DNA of 21,554 nucleotides from Lachnospiraceae bacterium UBA7199 (GTDB lineage: Bacteria; Bacillota; Clostridia; Lachnospirales; Lachnospiraceae), in assembly GCA_002490775.1 (NCBI GenBank), contig DKUR01000089.1, positions 1-21,554 on the forward strand. Reading direction: 5' to 3'. Positions 8,201-13,663 of the stretch are shown here, in pieces. The notes beneath the pieces were generated by a model that saw only the letters and a list, made by a program, of their open reading frames with translations, had not been told where the DNA came from and searched no databases. A program made the position numbers and the translations under genes. Each line of letters starts with the position of its first letter. The first letter of the stretch is position 1.

Positions 8201-9050
8201 GAGCAGGCTGTATCAGGCAGAGCATGTTTATGTATGCAAACATAAAAAGGCAAAACCTACAGTATTTATACCGGTATTCCCGGGAACCAATTGTGAATAT
8301 GACAGTGCAAAAGCATTTAAGGCGGCTGGGGCGGAAGTAGTTACCAGAGTATTTAAAAATCAATCGGCAGAGGAGATCAGAGAGTCTGTTGAGGTCTTTA
8401 AAAAAGATATTGATCAAGCGCAGATTATCATGTTTCCCGGAGGATTTTCAGCAGGTGATGAACCAGATGGAAGTGCAAAATTTTTTGCAGCAGCTTTCCA
8501 AAATGCCCAGATCAAAGAAGCAGTTATGAAGCTTTTAAATGAGAGAGACGGTCTGGCTCTTGGTATCTGCAACGGATTCCAGGCCCTGATTAAGTTAGGG
8601 CTGGTGCCATATGGAGAGATCACAGGCCAGAAGGAAGATTCCCCTACCCTTACCTTTAATACCATTAACCGTCACATTTCCAAAATGGTTTATACGAAAG
8701 TGGTTTCCAATAAGTCTCCCTGGCTGCAAAAAGCAGTACTTGGGCAAACCTATGTAACGCCTGCCTCTCATGGAGAAGGAAGATTTGTAGCATCAAAGGA
8801 ATGGATAGAAAAGCTTTTTGCAAATGGACAGGTAGCAACCCAGTATGCAGATTTAAATGGGAATCTATCAATGGATGAAGAGTGGAATGTAAATGGTTCC
8901 TATGCAGCCATTGAAGGGATCACCTCACCGGATGGAAGAGTTTTAGGTAAGATGGCGCATGTTGAGCGACGTGGCGACGGTGTAGCAGTTAACATTTATG
9001 GAAAGCAGGATCTTAAGGTATTCGAATCAGGAGTGGAATATTTTAAATAA
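5226..9050 (+). CDS. purL: phosphoribosylformylglycinamidine synthase, single-chain (clostridial long form)
   Basis: Catalyses FGAR + ATP + glutamine to FGAM, the fourth step of purine synthesis, in the cytoplasm. The 1274-aa chain holds all parts in order: an N-terminal PurS-like region, the first synthase half with SDHCRH (residues 224-229) and NETHNHP (329-335), a glycine-rich GGRTGRDGCGGATG segment, the second synthase half (GGKDSMSG), and a C-terminal class-I glutaminase with GICNG (C1115) and SHGEGRF (H1182, E1184). The ATG at 5226 gives the family's usual N-terminus (MGNVKRIYVEKK). An in-frame ATG at 5211 touches GGAGG directly, too close to serve well, but from 5226 the spacing is a long 15 nt, so the start is not certain. 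No other pur gene adjoins. The gene meets vanS tail-to-tail 3 nt later with no visible terminator. Confidence 0.97.
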   Translation: MGNVKRIYVEKKAPFAVNARELKDEISSYLGITGIREVRMFIRYDVENLSDETFERALKGVFSEPPVDILYRETIDIPVDGQVFSVEYLPGQFDQRADSAMQCVKFLKEDEEPVIQTAVTYLIVGEVSSEEFERIKAYCINPVDSRETGMEKPDTLITAYDDPADVIIFDGFTSMDEEKLRELYESLELAMTFKDFLHIQNYFAKEEDRNPTMTEIRVLDTYWSDHCRHTTFSTELKEIEFKDGYYRTPIETTYQSYLDTRSEIYADRNDKFVCLMDLALMAMRKLKKDGKLQDMEESDEINACSVVVPVEVDYGDGPVTEEWLVFFKNETHNHPTEIEPFGGAATCLGGAIRDPLSGRGYVYQAMRITGAADPTVPVSETLKGKLSQKKLVRGAASGYSSYGNQIGLATGYVKEIYHPDYVAKRMEIGAVMGAAPRKNVIRENSDPDDVIILLGGRTGRDGCGGATGSSKVHTESSIEKCGAEVQKGNAPTERKIQRLFRRGEVSRIIKKCNDFGAGGVSVAIGELAAGLVVDLDKVPKKYAGLDGTELAISESQERMAVVVDPKDVDTFLGYAAEENLEAVPVAVVTSNPRLVLKWRGKEIVNISRAFLDTNGAHQETKVSVDIPELEENYLKKIAVEGVQQALDGQDIKGAWLTLLSDLNVCSQKGLVEMFDSSIGAASVFMPYGGKYQLTETQVMAAKLPVLEGKTDVVTMMSYGFDPYLSKWSPYHGAVYAVTESMAKIVAGGGDFHKIRFTFQEYFKRMTSDPERWGQPFSALLGAYDAQIGYGLPSIGGKDSMSGTFNDIDVPPTLVSFAVDIGKKNEMITPELKEAGDELIQFWFDKDEYDIPVYDHAMNTYSYITRLMREGKVKAAYALASNGLLAGISKMAFGNQLGVSFCEELKAVDLFENCLGDIVLEMNSADAKALFEEKENGGEAERLNFRKVADVNDNGVFTYQNVTVTMEEALNAWKIKLEKVFPSKAEKGTDPVESRLYQAEHVYVCKHKKAKPTVFIPVFPGTNCEYDSAKAFKAAGAEVVTRVFKNQSAEEIRESVEVFKKDIDQAQIIMFPGGFSAGDEPDGSAKFFAAAFQNAQIKEAVMKLLNERDGLALGICNGFQALIKLGLVPYGEITGQKEDSPTLTFNTINRHISKMVYTKVVSNKSPWLQKAVLGQTYVTPASHGEGRFVASKEWIEKLFANGQVATQYADLNGNLSMDEEWNVNGSYAAIEGITSPDGRVLGKMAHVERRGDGVAVNIYGKQDLKVFESGVEYFK

Positions 9051-9053
9051 AAA

Positions 9054-10199
9054 TTATTGTTGAGGTAAAGTAACGCTGAAAGTAGTCATTTCATTTTCAC
9101 TGGATGCGCTTATGGAGCCTCCATGAAGCGTTACGATTTCTTTAGCAATGGCAAGCCCTAAGCCCGCGCCTCCGGTGTTGGTGCTTCGGGCTTCATCCAT
9201 TCGGAAGAACTTTTCAAAAATAGCATTTAATTTTTCATGTGGGATTGTTTTTCCCTGATTGATAAAACAGATAAAAATGTCCTTTTCCCGCTTTCCGGCG
9301 TAAACTTTGATTGGGGAATTGGGATAACTGTAGGATATGGCATTTTTTAAGATATTGTTGAAAACTCTCGCCAGCTTGACGGAGTCACCATAAACAGTCA
9401 GATCCTCTTCTGCCTGAAGTTCTATGGTGTTGCCATGATCAGAAAGAAGTGGATAAAATTCGTCAGTTAACTGCATCAGCATAAAGGACAGGTCAATGGT
9501 TTCTTTTTCAAGAATAATTTCCTGCAGGTTATAACGGGTAATTTCAAAAAATTCATTGATCATTTTTTCCAGGCGCAGCGCCTTTTCCAGTGTAATATGA
9601 ATATATTTTTTTCGCTGCGGTTCCGGCATATCTGCCGCTTCTTCCAAAAGATCCAAATAGCCGATCACAGAAGTGAGAGGCGTTTTTAAATCATGGGCGA
9701 GATAAGCAATCAGATCGTTTTTGCGCTCTGTTTCTGTTTTAACTGCCTGTTCGTGACGCTGCATAGTGGATTTTAGCTGTACGATCTGTGTGGCCACTTC
9801 AGCGTAAGAGGGAGGAAACACATCATCAGAATCAATATCATGATGAATATATGCATGCAGCATCCGGCTGGTTCTTGAAATGGTTTTGCGTACCTGAAGT
9901 CTTGCATAAAAATGGGCAGCCAGATAAATCGCAAGGACAAAAAGCACCAGCAGCAATAAAAACAAAGTAAGCAGAAATTGTTTTAACTGCGGCCAGAGCG
10001 GTGTATAAATGATCCTGATCTCATTGGTTTTTGGATCCTTTAAGGCTTCCATCTGGAAATAATGATTGGAAAACCAGTCAAGAAAAGAACCGTTAAGAAC
10101 TACATCTGTAAGATAGTAAATGCCATAACCGATGCCCAGCGCAAGGCCAAGGAAGAGGATCAGTACTATGAAAAATTTTGTTTTATCCTTAGCCTTCAA
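9054..10199 (-). CDS. vanS: VanS-like sensor histidine kinase
   Basis: Membrane sensor kinase of 381 aa, partner of the response regulator upstream. It has a short N-terminus, a transmembrane segment at about 9-30, an external loop of about 43 residues, a second transmembrane segment at about 74-96, a HAMP-like linker, the H box AYLAHDLKTPLTS (H169), the N box FNNILKNAISY, and the G2 box GGAGLGLAIAKEI. The H-box region, FFEITRYNLQ and LTDEFYPLLS closely resemble VanS of glycopeptide-resistance operons. The start is inferred as TTG at 10199, which overlaps the regulator's last codons and is preceded by GGGGGTG; an upstream in-frame ATG at 10256 would lie well inside the regulator with no ribosome binding site. 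The signal it senses is unknown. No vanH, vanA or vanX, vanT or vanY gene lies nearby. Confidence 0.9.
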   Translation of the reverse strand: MKAKDKTKFFIVLILFLGLALGIGYGIYYLTDVVLNGSFLDWFSNHYFQMEALKDPKTNEIRIIYTPLWPQLKQFLLTLFLLLLVLFVLAIYLAAHFYARLQVRKTISRTSRMLHAYIHHDIDSDDVFPPSYAEVATQIVQLKSTMQRHEQAVKTETERKNDLIAYLAHDLKTPLTSVIGYLDLLEEAADMPEPQRKKYIHITLEKALRLEKMINEFFEITRYNLQEIILEKETIDLSFMLMQLTDEFYPLLSDHGNTIELQAEEDLTVYGDSVKLARVFNNILKNAISYSYPNSPIKVYAGKREKDIFICFINQGKTIPHEKLNAIFEKFFRMDEARSTNTGGAGLGLAIAKEIVTLHGGSISASSENEMTTFSVTLPQQ

Positions 10200-10890
10200 T
10201 TTTGTATCCGCACCCCCAGATTGTTTTGATATATTTTGGATCTTCAAAAGAATCATTCATCTTTTCACGCAGATGCCTGATATGCACTGTAATAGTGTTG
10301 TTGCTTTTACTGAAATATTCTTCGCCCCAGACGGCGTGAAACAGTTCTTCCGCACTGATTACCTGTCCTTTTTTCTGGCAAAGAACATAAAGAATTGTAA
10401 ACTCTGTAGGCGTCAGAGATAAGGGCTTTTCATCCAAAGTACATTCATGAGTTAAATTATTCAGCATAAGTCCACCATGAATGATAATGTTTGAATCATC
10501 ATTATTTGCGGAAAGCTGATTATACTTTTTGTACCTGCGAAGCTGTGCCTTTACACGGGCGATCAGTTCTAAAGGACGGAAAGGCTTGGTCATATAGTCA
10601 TCAGCGCCTAAAGTCAGCCCGGTAATCTTATCTGTTTCTGCCTCCTTGGCAGTAAGCATGATAATAGGGTAATTATGATGCTCTCTGATTTTCTGGCAGA
10701 GCTTAAAACCGTCTATTCCAGGCATCATAACATCTAAAATGGCAAGATCAAATTCCATTGTTTCTGCCAGGCGGCAGGCTTCTACCGGATCATAAAAAGG
10801 GTAGACCGTATAATCATCACTTTGTAAATAGAGGGTAATTAAATCTGTAATTTCTTTTTCGTCATCAACAACTAGTATTTTTTCACTCAT
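10189..10890 (-). CDS. vanR: VanR-like OmpR-family response regulator
   Basis: A 233-aa transcription regulator. The receiver domain (residues 1-118) has the acidic pocket D9/D10, phospho-acceptor D53 (ILDVMMPG), T80 and K102 (TKPF). The C-terminal winged-helix DNA-binding domain spans about 133-231. Long stretches match my memory of VanR of enterococcal van operons, for example KPFRPLELIARVKAQLRRYK, FSKSNNTITVHIRHLREKMN and the PKYIKT..GYKIEG end. The ATG has GGAGG at 7-nt spacing. The gene is first of a two-gene unit; the kinase start overlaps its 3' end. It is divergent from the 124-aa gene, whose promoter lies 19 bp from its own -35, so that gene is a candidate target (inference). Confidence 0.95.
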   Translation of the reverse strand: MSEKILVVDDEKEITDLITLYLQSDDYTVYPFYDPVEACRLAETMEFDLAILDVMMPGIDGFKLCQKIREHHNYPIIMLTAKEAETDKITGLTLGADDYMTKPFRPLELIARVKAQLRRYKKYNQLSANNDDSNIIIHGGLMLNNLTHECTLDEKPLSLTPTEFTILYVLCQKKGQVISAEELFHAVWGEEYFSKSNNTITVHIRHLREKMNDSFEDPKYIKTIWGCGYKIEG

Positions 10891-10908
10891 AAGTATACCT
10901 CCATAAAA

Positions 10909-10937
10909 ATATTATAATAAATGGAGAAGCATGTCAA
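10909..10937 (-). promoter_or_regulatory. vanRS-like operon promoter
   Basis: On the minus strand a perfect TTGACA (10937-10932) is followed after 17 bp by TAATAT (10914-10909), or after 15 bp by a perfect TATAAT (10916-10911). The GGAGG of vanR follows at 10902-10898. Confidence 0.6.
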
Positions 10938-10956
10938 TTGTACATGTCGCGAGTTG

Positions 10957-10985
10957 TGGACATTCATGCGCGTAATAAGTATAAT
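10957..10985 (+). promoter_or_regulatory. promoter of the 124-aa gene, divergent from vanRS
   Basis: TGGACA (10957-10962, 5 of 6), a 17-bp spacer and a perfect TATAAT (10980-10985), about 38 bp before the start codon. Its -35 is 19 bp from the minus-strand -35 of vanR, so one bound regulator could affect both. Confidence 0.65.
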
Positions 10986-11022
10986 AAAAGTGACTACAAA
11001 ATGATAGAGAAAGGGGAGCGGC

Positions 11023-11397
11023 ATGGAGCAGGGCCAGGTAAAGGAATGGATTAAGAATTTATGTGCATATGCAGGGGAAGATGATTCATTTGCAAGGGAA
11101 TTTTCTGAAAAGTTACAGCAGGATGAAGAAATTTATAAAGAGTTTGTCTATTATATGGAGCATGGAAATTTTGCCTGTCAGGCAAAAGTAGAAGGATATA
11201 CGGTGGTTGATGTGATGATCTGGCAGATGGATCATTTTAAGGCGAGGCTGGATCGGGATAACAGCGGCACCAGACAAAATGGGGATAGAATGGTTCTGCT
11301 TGCATTTAATACGCTTTTGGATATGCGCAAAGAGCCTGATCAATATGTCCGGAAAATGTCGGAGGAGACAGGGACGGATTATCCGGAGAAGTATTAG
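11023..11397 (+). CDS. hypothetical protein, 124 aa
   Basis: I do not recognise a named family. The protein is small, acidic and probably all-helical, without signal peptide or membrane segments. The central part EGYTVVDVMIWQMDHFKARL and the ending GTDYPEKY look like conserved motifs of an orphan family seen in Lachnospiraceae, but this is impression only. The ATG at 11023 is preceded by AAGGGGAG at good spacing and a strong promoter, so expression is likely. It is divergent from the VanR-like regulator and overlaps the zinc-ribbon gene tail-to-tail by 4 bp. Its regulator and role are unknown; the VanR-like protein is the obvious candidate regulator. Confidence 0.75.
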   Translation: MEQGQVKEWIKNLCAYAGEDDSFAREFSEKLQQDEEIYKEFVYYMEHGNFACQAKVEGYTVVDVMIWQMDHFKARLDRDNSGTRQNGDRMVLLAFNTLLDMRKEPDQYVRKMSEETGTDYPEKY

Positions 11398-12098
11398 AAG
11401 TGTAGTCGTCTTCTTACTGCATCACGAAGGCGGCGCCTTGACAGAACAGTGATCAGGGCAATTGCAATGACACTGCATACGGTAAGAACGATGGCTGACC
11501 ACATTAATTTAAGCGGTGAATCGGTATAGTGATTGATTAATAGTTCGATCCCCACGCACAGTACAGCGGTTTCCAGGAAGAAGTAAAGGGCGGTGGTGAT
11601 ATAGGAAACGGGAAAAGAACGGAGCAGCAGTGCAAAAATTTCTATCAGTATTGTAACCAGTACTGTAATGGGAAGCGCCAGTTCATGGAACCATCTGTCT
11701 GATAAAGTATTAAAGGTGATCATGTACAGGTAAAAGGCTGTGGCAATGCCATCAAATAACAGGGAAATATAAATGGGCAGACGACTATAGAGAAGCACCG
11801 GAATAAGCACCACAAACAAAAGCAGGCAGGCACCGATGATAAACAGTGACCAGGGAGTCTGGGAAAAAACAAAAAGATTCAGTAAAAGGCAGCACAAGGA
11901 GGTGGCAGTTAAAGATATTGTGGAAAGAATAGCCAGATCCTTTCTTTTTACCACATCCACCTGACCGCTTTCTTTTGGGTAAGGAGAAGCTTTGGTGATT
12001 TCTTCCAGCTTGGAAGGATTAATAACAGGGGTATTGCAAAGGGGGCATTTCCCAAGGGAGGAGTCCAGTTCGACACCACAGTTTACACAATATGACAT
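11394..12098 (-). CDS. zinc-ribbon membrane protein (DUF6320-like)
   Basis: A 234-aa protein with an N-terminal zinc ribbon (C4-x2-C7, C18-x2-C21: YCVNCG and CPLCNTP), a polar linker to about residue 54, and about six hydrophobic segments (near 55-77, 83-104, 107-128, 138-159, 165-186, 199-219). It ends in a very basic tail (RRRLRDAVRRRLHF) that should lie in the cytoplasm. The layout fits the DUF6320 family, which in clostridia I associate with condensation-like acyltransferases such as the one just upstream; function is unknown. The start is ATG at 12098 with AAAGGA before it. Expression would have to pass or start ahead of two identical hairpins at 12135-12198. Confidence 0.82.
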   Translation of the reverse strand: MSYCVNCGVELDSSLGKCPLCNTPVINPSKLEEITKASPYPKESGQVDVVKRKDLAILSTISLTATSLCCLLLNLFVFSQTPWSLFIIGACLLLFVVLIPVLLYSRLPIYISLLFDGIATAFYLYMITFNTLSDRWFHELALPITVLVTILIEIFALLLRSFPVSYITTALYFFLETAVLCVGIELLINHYTDSPLKLMWSAIVLTVCSVIAIALITVLSRRRLRDAVRRRLHF

Positions 12099-12125
12099 AG
12101 TTTGATTCCTTTCTGCTATTCTTGC

Positions 12126-12203
12126 TTAACATAAGGATGGCTGGCAAAGCCTGGCATCCGTTGTTTAACATAAGGATGGCTGGCAAAGCCTGGCATCCGT
12201 TGT
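12126..12203. repeat. perfect 39-bp tandem duplication
   Basis: Two identical head-to-tail 39-bp units, 12126-12164 and 12165-12203, fill most of the gap between two co-directional minus-strand genes. Each unit contains an imperfect inverted repeat. Absolute identity suggests a recent duplication or a variable-number tandem repeat. Confidence 0.95.
12135..12198 (-). terminator. twin hairpins, possible tandem attenuators
   Basis: Within each 39-bp unit (12135-12159 and 12174-12198) the minus-strand RNA folds as GGATGCCAGGC-UUU-GCCAGCCAUCC, an 11-bp stem with two mismatches, followed by UUAUGUUAA. The GC-rich stem and U-rich tail resemble an intrinsic terminator, so two copies between the acyltransferase and zinc-ribbon genes could lower read-through. 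The tail is imperfect, hence moderate confidence. Confidence 0.4.
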
Positions 12204-12211
12204 TTGTTAAA

Positions 12212-12241
12212 TATATATTCAGTCTTCCCGGTTGCTTTCAA
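12212..12241 (-). promoter_or_regulatory. possible internal promoter for the zinc-ribbon gene
   Basis: On the minus strand TTGAAA (12241-12236), inside the last codons of the acyltransferase gene, is followed after 18 bp by TATATA (12217-12212). Transcription from it would place both 39-bp hairpins in the 5' leader of the zinc-ribbon mRNA. Confidence 0.35.
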
Positions 12242-13520
12242 TGGTTACATGAACGCCGTCAGCAACCAATTTTCTAAAGAAATACCGTTCCACATCAGTT
12301 TCCATAATGTTGCTGGCAAAATTGATGGTCAGGGTATCTTCAAAGCTGATGATGGCACAGTTGGTACGGGAGGAAAAGGGCTGCCCCATGTAAATATCAA
12401 AGCGGTCGATATAAGGCTTCATGTCCTCTGGAACTTTAAGCGCTCCCATGTTGGTAAGACCGGCAGAAGAATTTTTATCCTGAACCCGGGTATAAAACTG
12501 TCGTACCACAAAGTCTTTGATAAATAGAGGAACGATTCGGATAAAGGAGTTTTGCTGGGTGCGCGCATTGGTAGTAATATCACCTTTTAAAAATTTTTCA
12601 TTAATATAGTAGCGCATGTAATTATGGACCTGAACCACTATTTCCTCGAAGCTGTAATCACCGAGCCTTGGATCAATGGAAGGATAAACCATAGTAATAA
12701 AATTGCGCAGGGTTTTTGAGGGAAAAAAACGTCGTAAATTTACCGGCATGGCTATTTTAACCGGCCGCAGATGTATGCGGCGTTCTTTTTTCTGCTTTTG
12801 CAGCAGGGCATATAAAAGTACAGCGTTTAAATATTCGGTAATGGTTGCATTATATTTTTTCGCAACAGCCATTACCTGTTTGACCGACAGGATACCGTCA
12901 ATTACATTAAAGGTGTAAAAAGGTTCTCTGGTGCCTCTGACTCTGTAAGTTTTTTCCCCTGGGCGGGGCGGACATACTTTGGCATTGGCATAACGCATAT
13001 AAGCATCTTCCAGCTCTTCGGGATCAGGCGGCTCATTAATATCTTTGACAAAATACTGATTGGAGATCTGATGGCCTAAAAGCCTTAGGTATTCAGCAGT
13101 GATCGTCTGTAGTACATACATACCGCCGGTACCATCGCCAAGGCAGTGATGTGCTTCTAAAGAAATCCTACAGCCATAATAATAAATTCGAAGAAGATAA
13201 CGATTGCCGGCTTTAAAGGGCATGGGCATACAGAAATTGCGGATATCCTTCTGAACAAAGGGGCCGGGGCGGTTGTTTGGCTCTAAATAACGCCAGAATA
13301 ATCCCTTTCGGATTGCAGTTTTATAGGTGGGAAAACGGGTGAGAGCGGAATCTATTGCCTGCTGTAATAAATCTGGCCTTACTGGTTCCTTTAAAACAAC
13401 GGATAACCGGTAAACAGAGGAAAAATCCCTTCTTTGTAAAGTAGGGTAAACAATAGCTGACAGATCAAGTTTGTACCAGATTTTAGGCTCCTGGCGATTG
13501 CCTTTTTTTGATTTTTTCAA
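12219..13520 (-). CDS. condensation-like O-acyltransferase (alcohol acetyltransferase-type)
   Basis: A 433-aa protein of the chloramphenicol acetyltransferase/NRPS-condensation/wax-ester-synthase fold. It carries the catalytic motif HHxxxDG as HHCLGDG (H124, H125, D129, G130), with the second His as expected base, and the C-terminal fold motif around CAIISFEDTLTINFAS. It should move an acyl group from a CoA or carrier donor to an alcohol, amine or lipid acceptor; the acceptor is unknown. The proposed start is TTG at 13520, preceded by GAAGGA at 9 nt and giving MKKSKKGNRQEPKIWYKLD; open frame continues upstream to another TTG but through sequence unlike the family and across the promoter region. 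It is divergent from an esterase gene and upstream of the zinc-ribbon membrane protein. Confidence 0.83.
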   Translation of the reverse strand: MKKSKKGNRQEPKIWYKLDLSAIVYPTLQRRDFSSVYRLSVVLKEPVRPDLLQQAIDSALTRFPTYKTAIRKGLFWRYLEPNNRPGPFVQKDIRNFCMPMPFKAGNRYLLRIYYYGCRISLEAHHCLGDGTGGMYVLQTITAEYLRLLGHQISNQYFVKDINEPPDPEELEDAYMRYANAKVCPPRPGEKTYRVRGTREPFYTFNVIDGILSVKQVMAVAKKYNATITEYLNAVLLYALLQKQKKERRIHLRPVKIAMPVNLRRFFPSKTLRNFITMVYPSIDPRLGDYSFEEIVVQVHNYMRYYINEKFLKGDITTNARTQQNSFIRIVPLFIKDFVVRQFYTRVQDKNSSAGLTNMGALKVPEDMKPYIDRFDIYMGQPFSSRTNCAIISFEDTLTINFASNIMETDVERYFFRKLVADGVHVTIESNRED

Positions 13521-13591
13521 ATGATAATTTCCTTCTAGTTTCAAATATTTTGTCGGCCGCTTAAGGTAATTGTAACTGTTCAGATATAAGT

Positions 13592-13625
13592 AGTATACCA
13601 CAAAACGGAAAAGATGTGTTAAAAT
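13592..13625. promoter_or_regulatory. overlapping divergent promoter region, acyltransferase and esterase
   Basis: Minus strand: TGG-TATACT (13600-13592), an extended -10 for the acyltransferase. Plus strand: TGT-TAAAAT (13617-13625), an extended -10 for the esterase. Neither has a good -35, and the plus-strand -35 position would overlap the minus-strand -10, so the two would compete or share control. Inferred from sequence only. Confidence 0.35.
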
Positions 13626-13663
13626 AGGAAAGAAACTTTGAAAAGGAGCGTAAGAGTTCAGCA

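Noticed and set aside
10132..10422. 96-aa plus-strand open frame antisense to the vanR/vanS junction
   Set aside because: No ribosome binding site, and it lies opposite two well-supported conserved genes.
9054..10890. A vancomycin-resistance operon
   Set aside because: Only the regulator and sensor resemble van genes; no D-Ala-D-Lac or D-Ala-D-Ser ligase, dehydrogenase or dipeptidase is present, so resistance cannot be claimed.
12126..12203. CRISPR array from the 39-bp repeats
   Set aside because: Only two units, directly abutting with no spacers, and no cas genes in the window.
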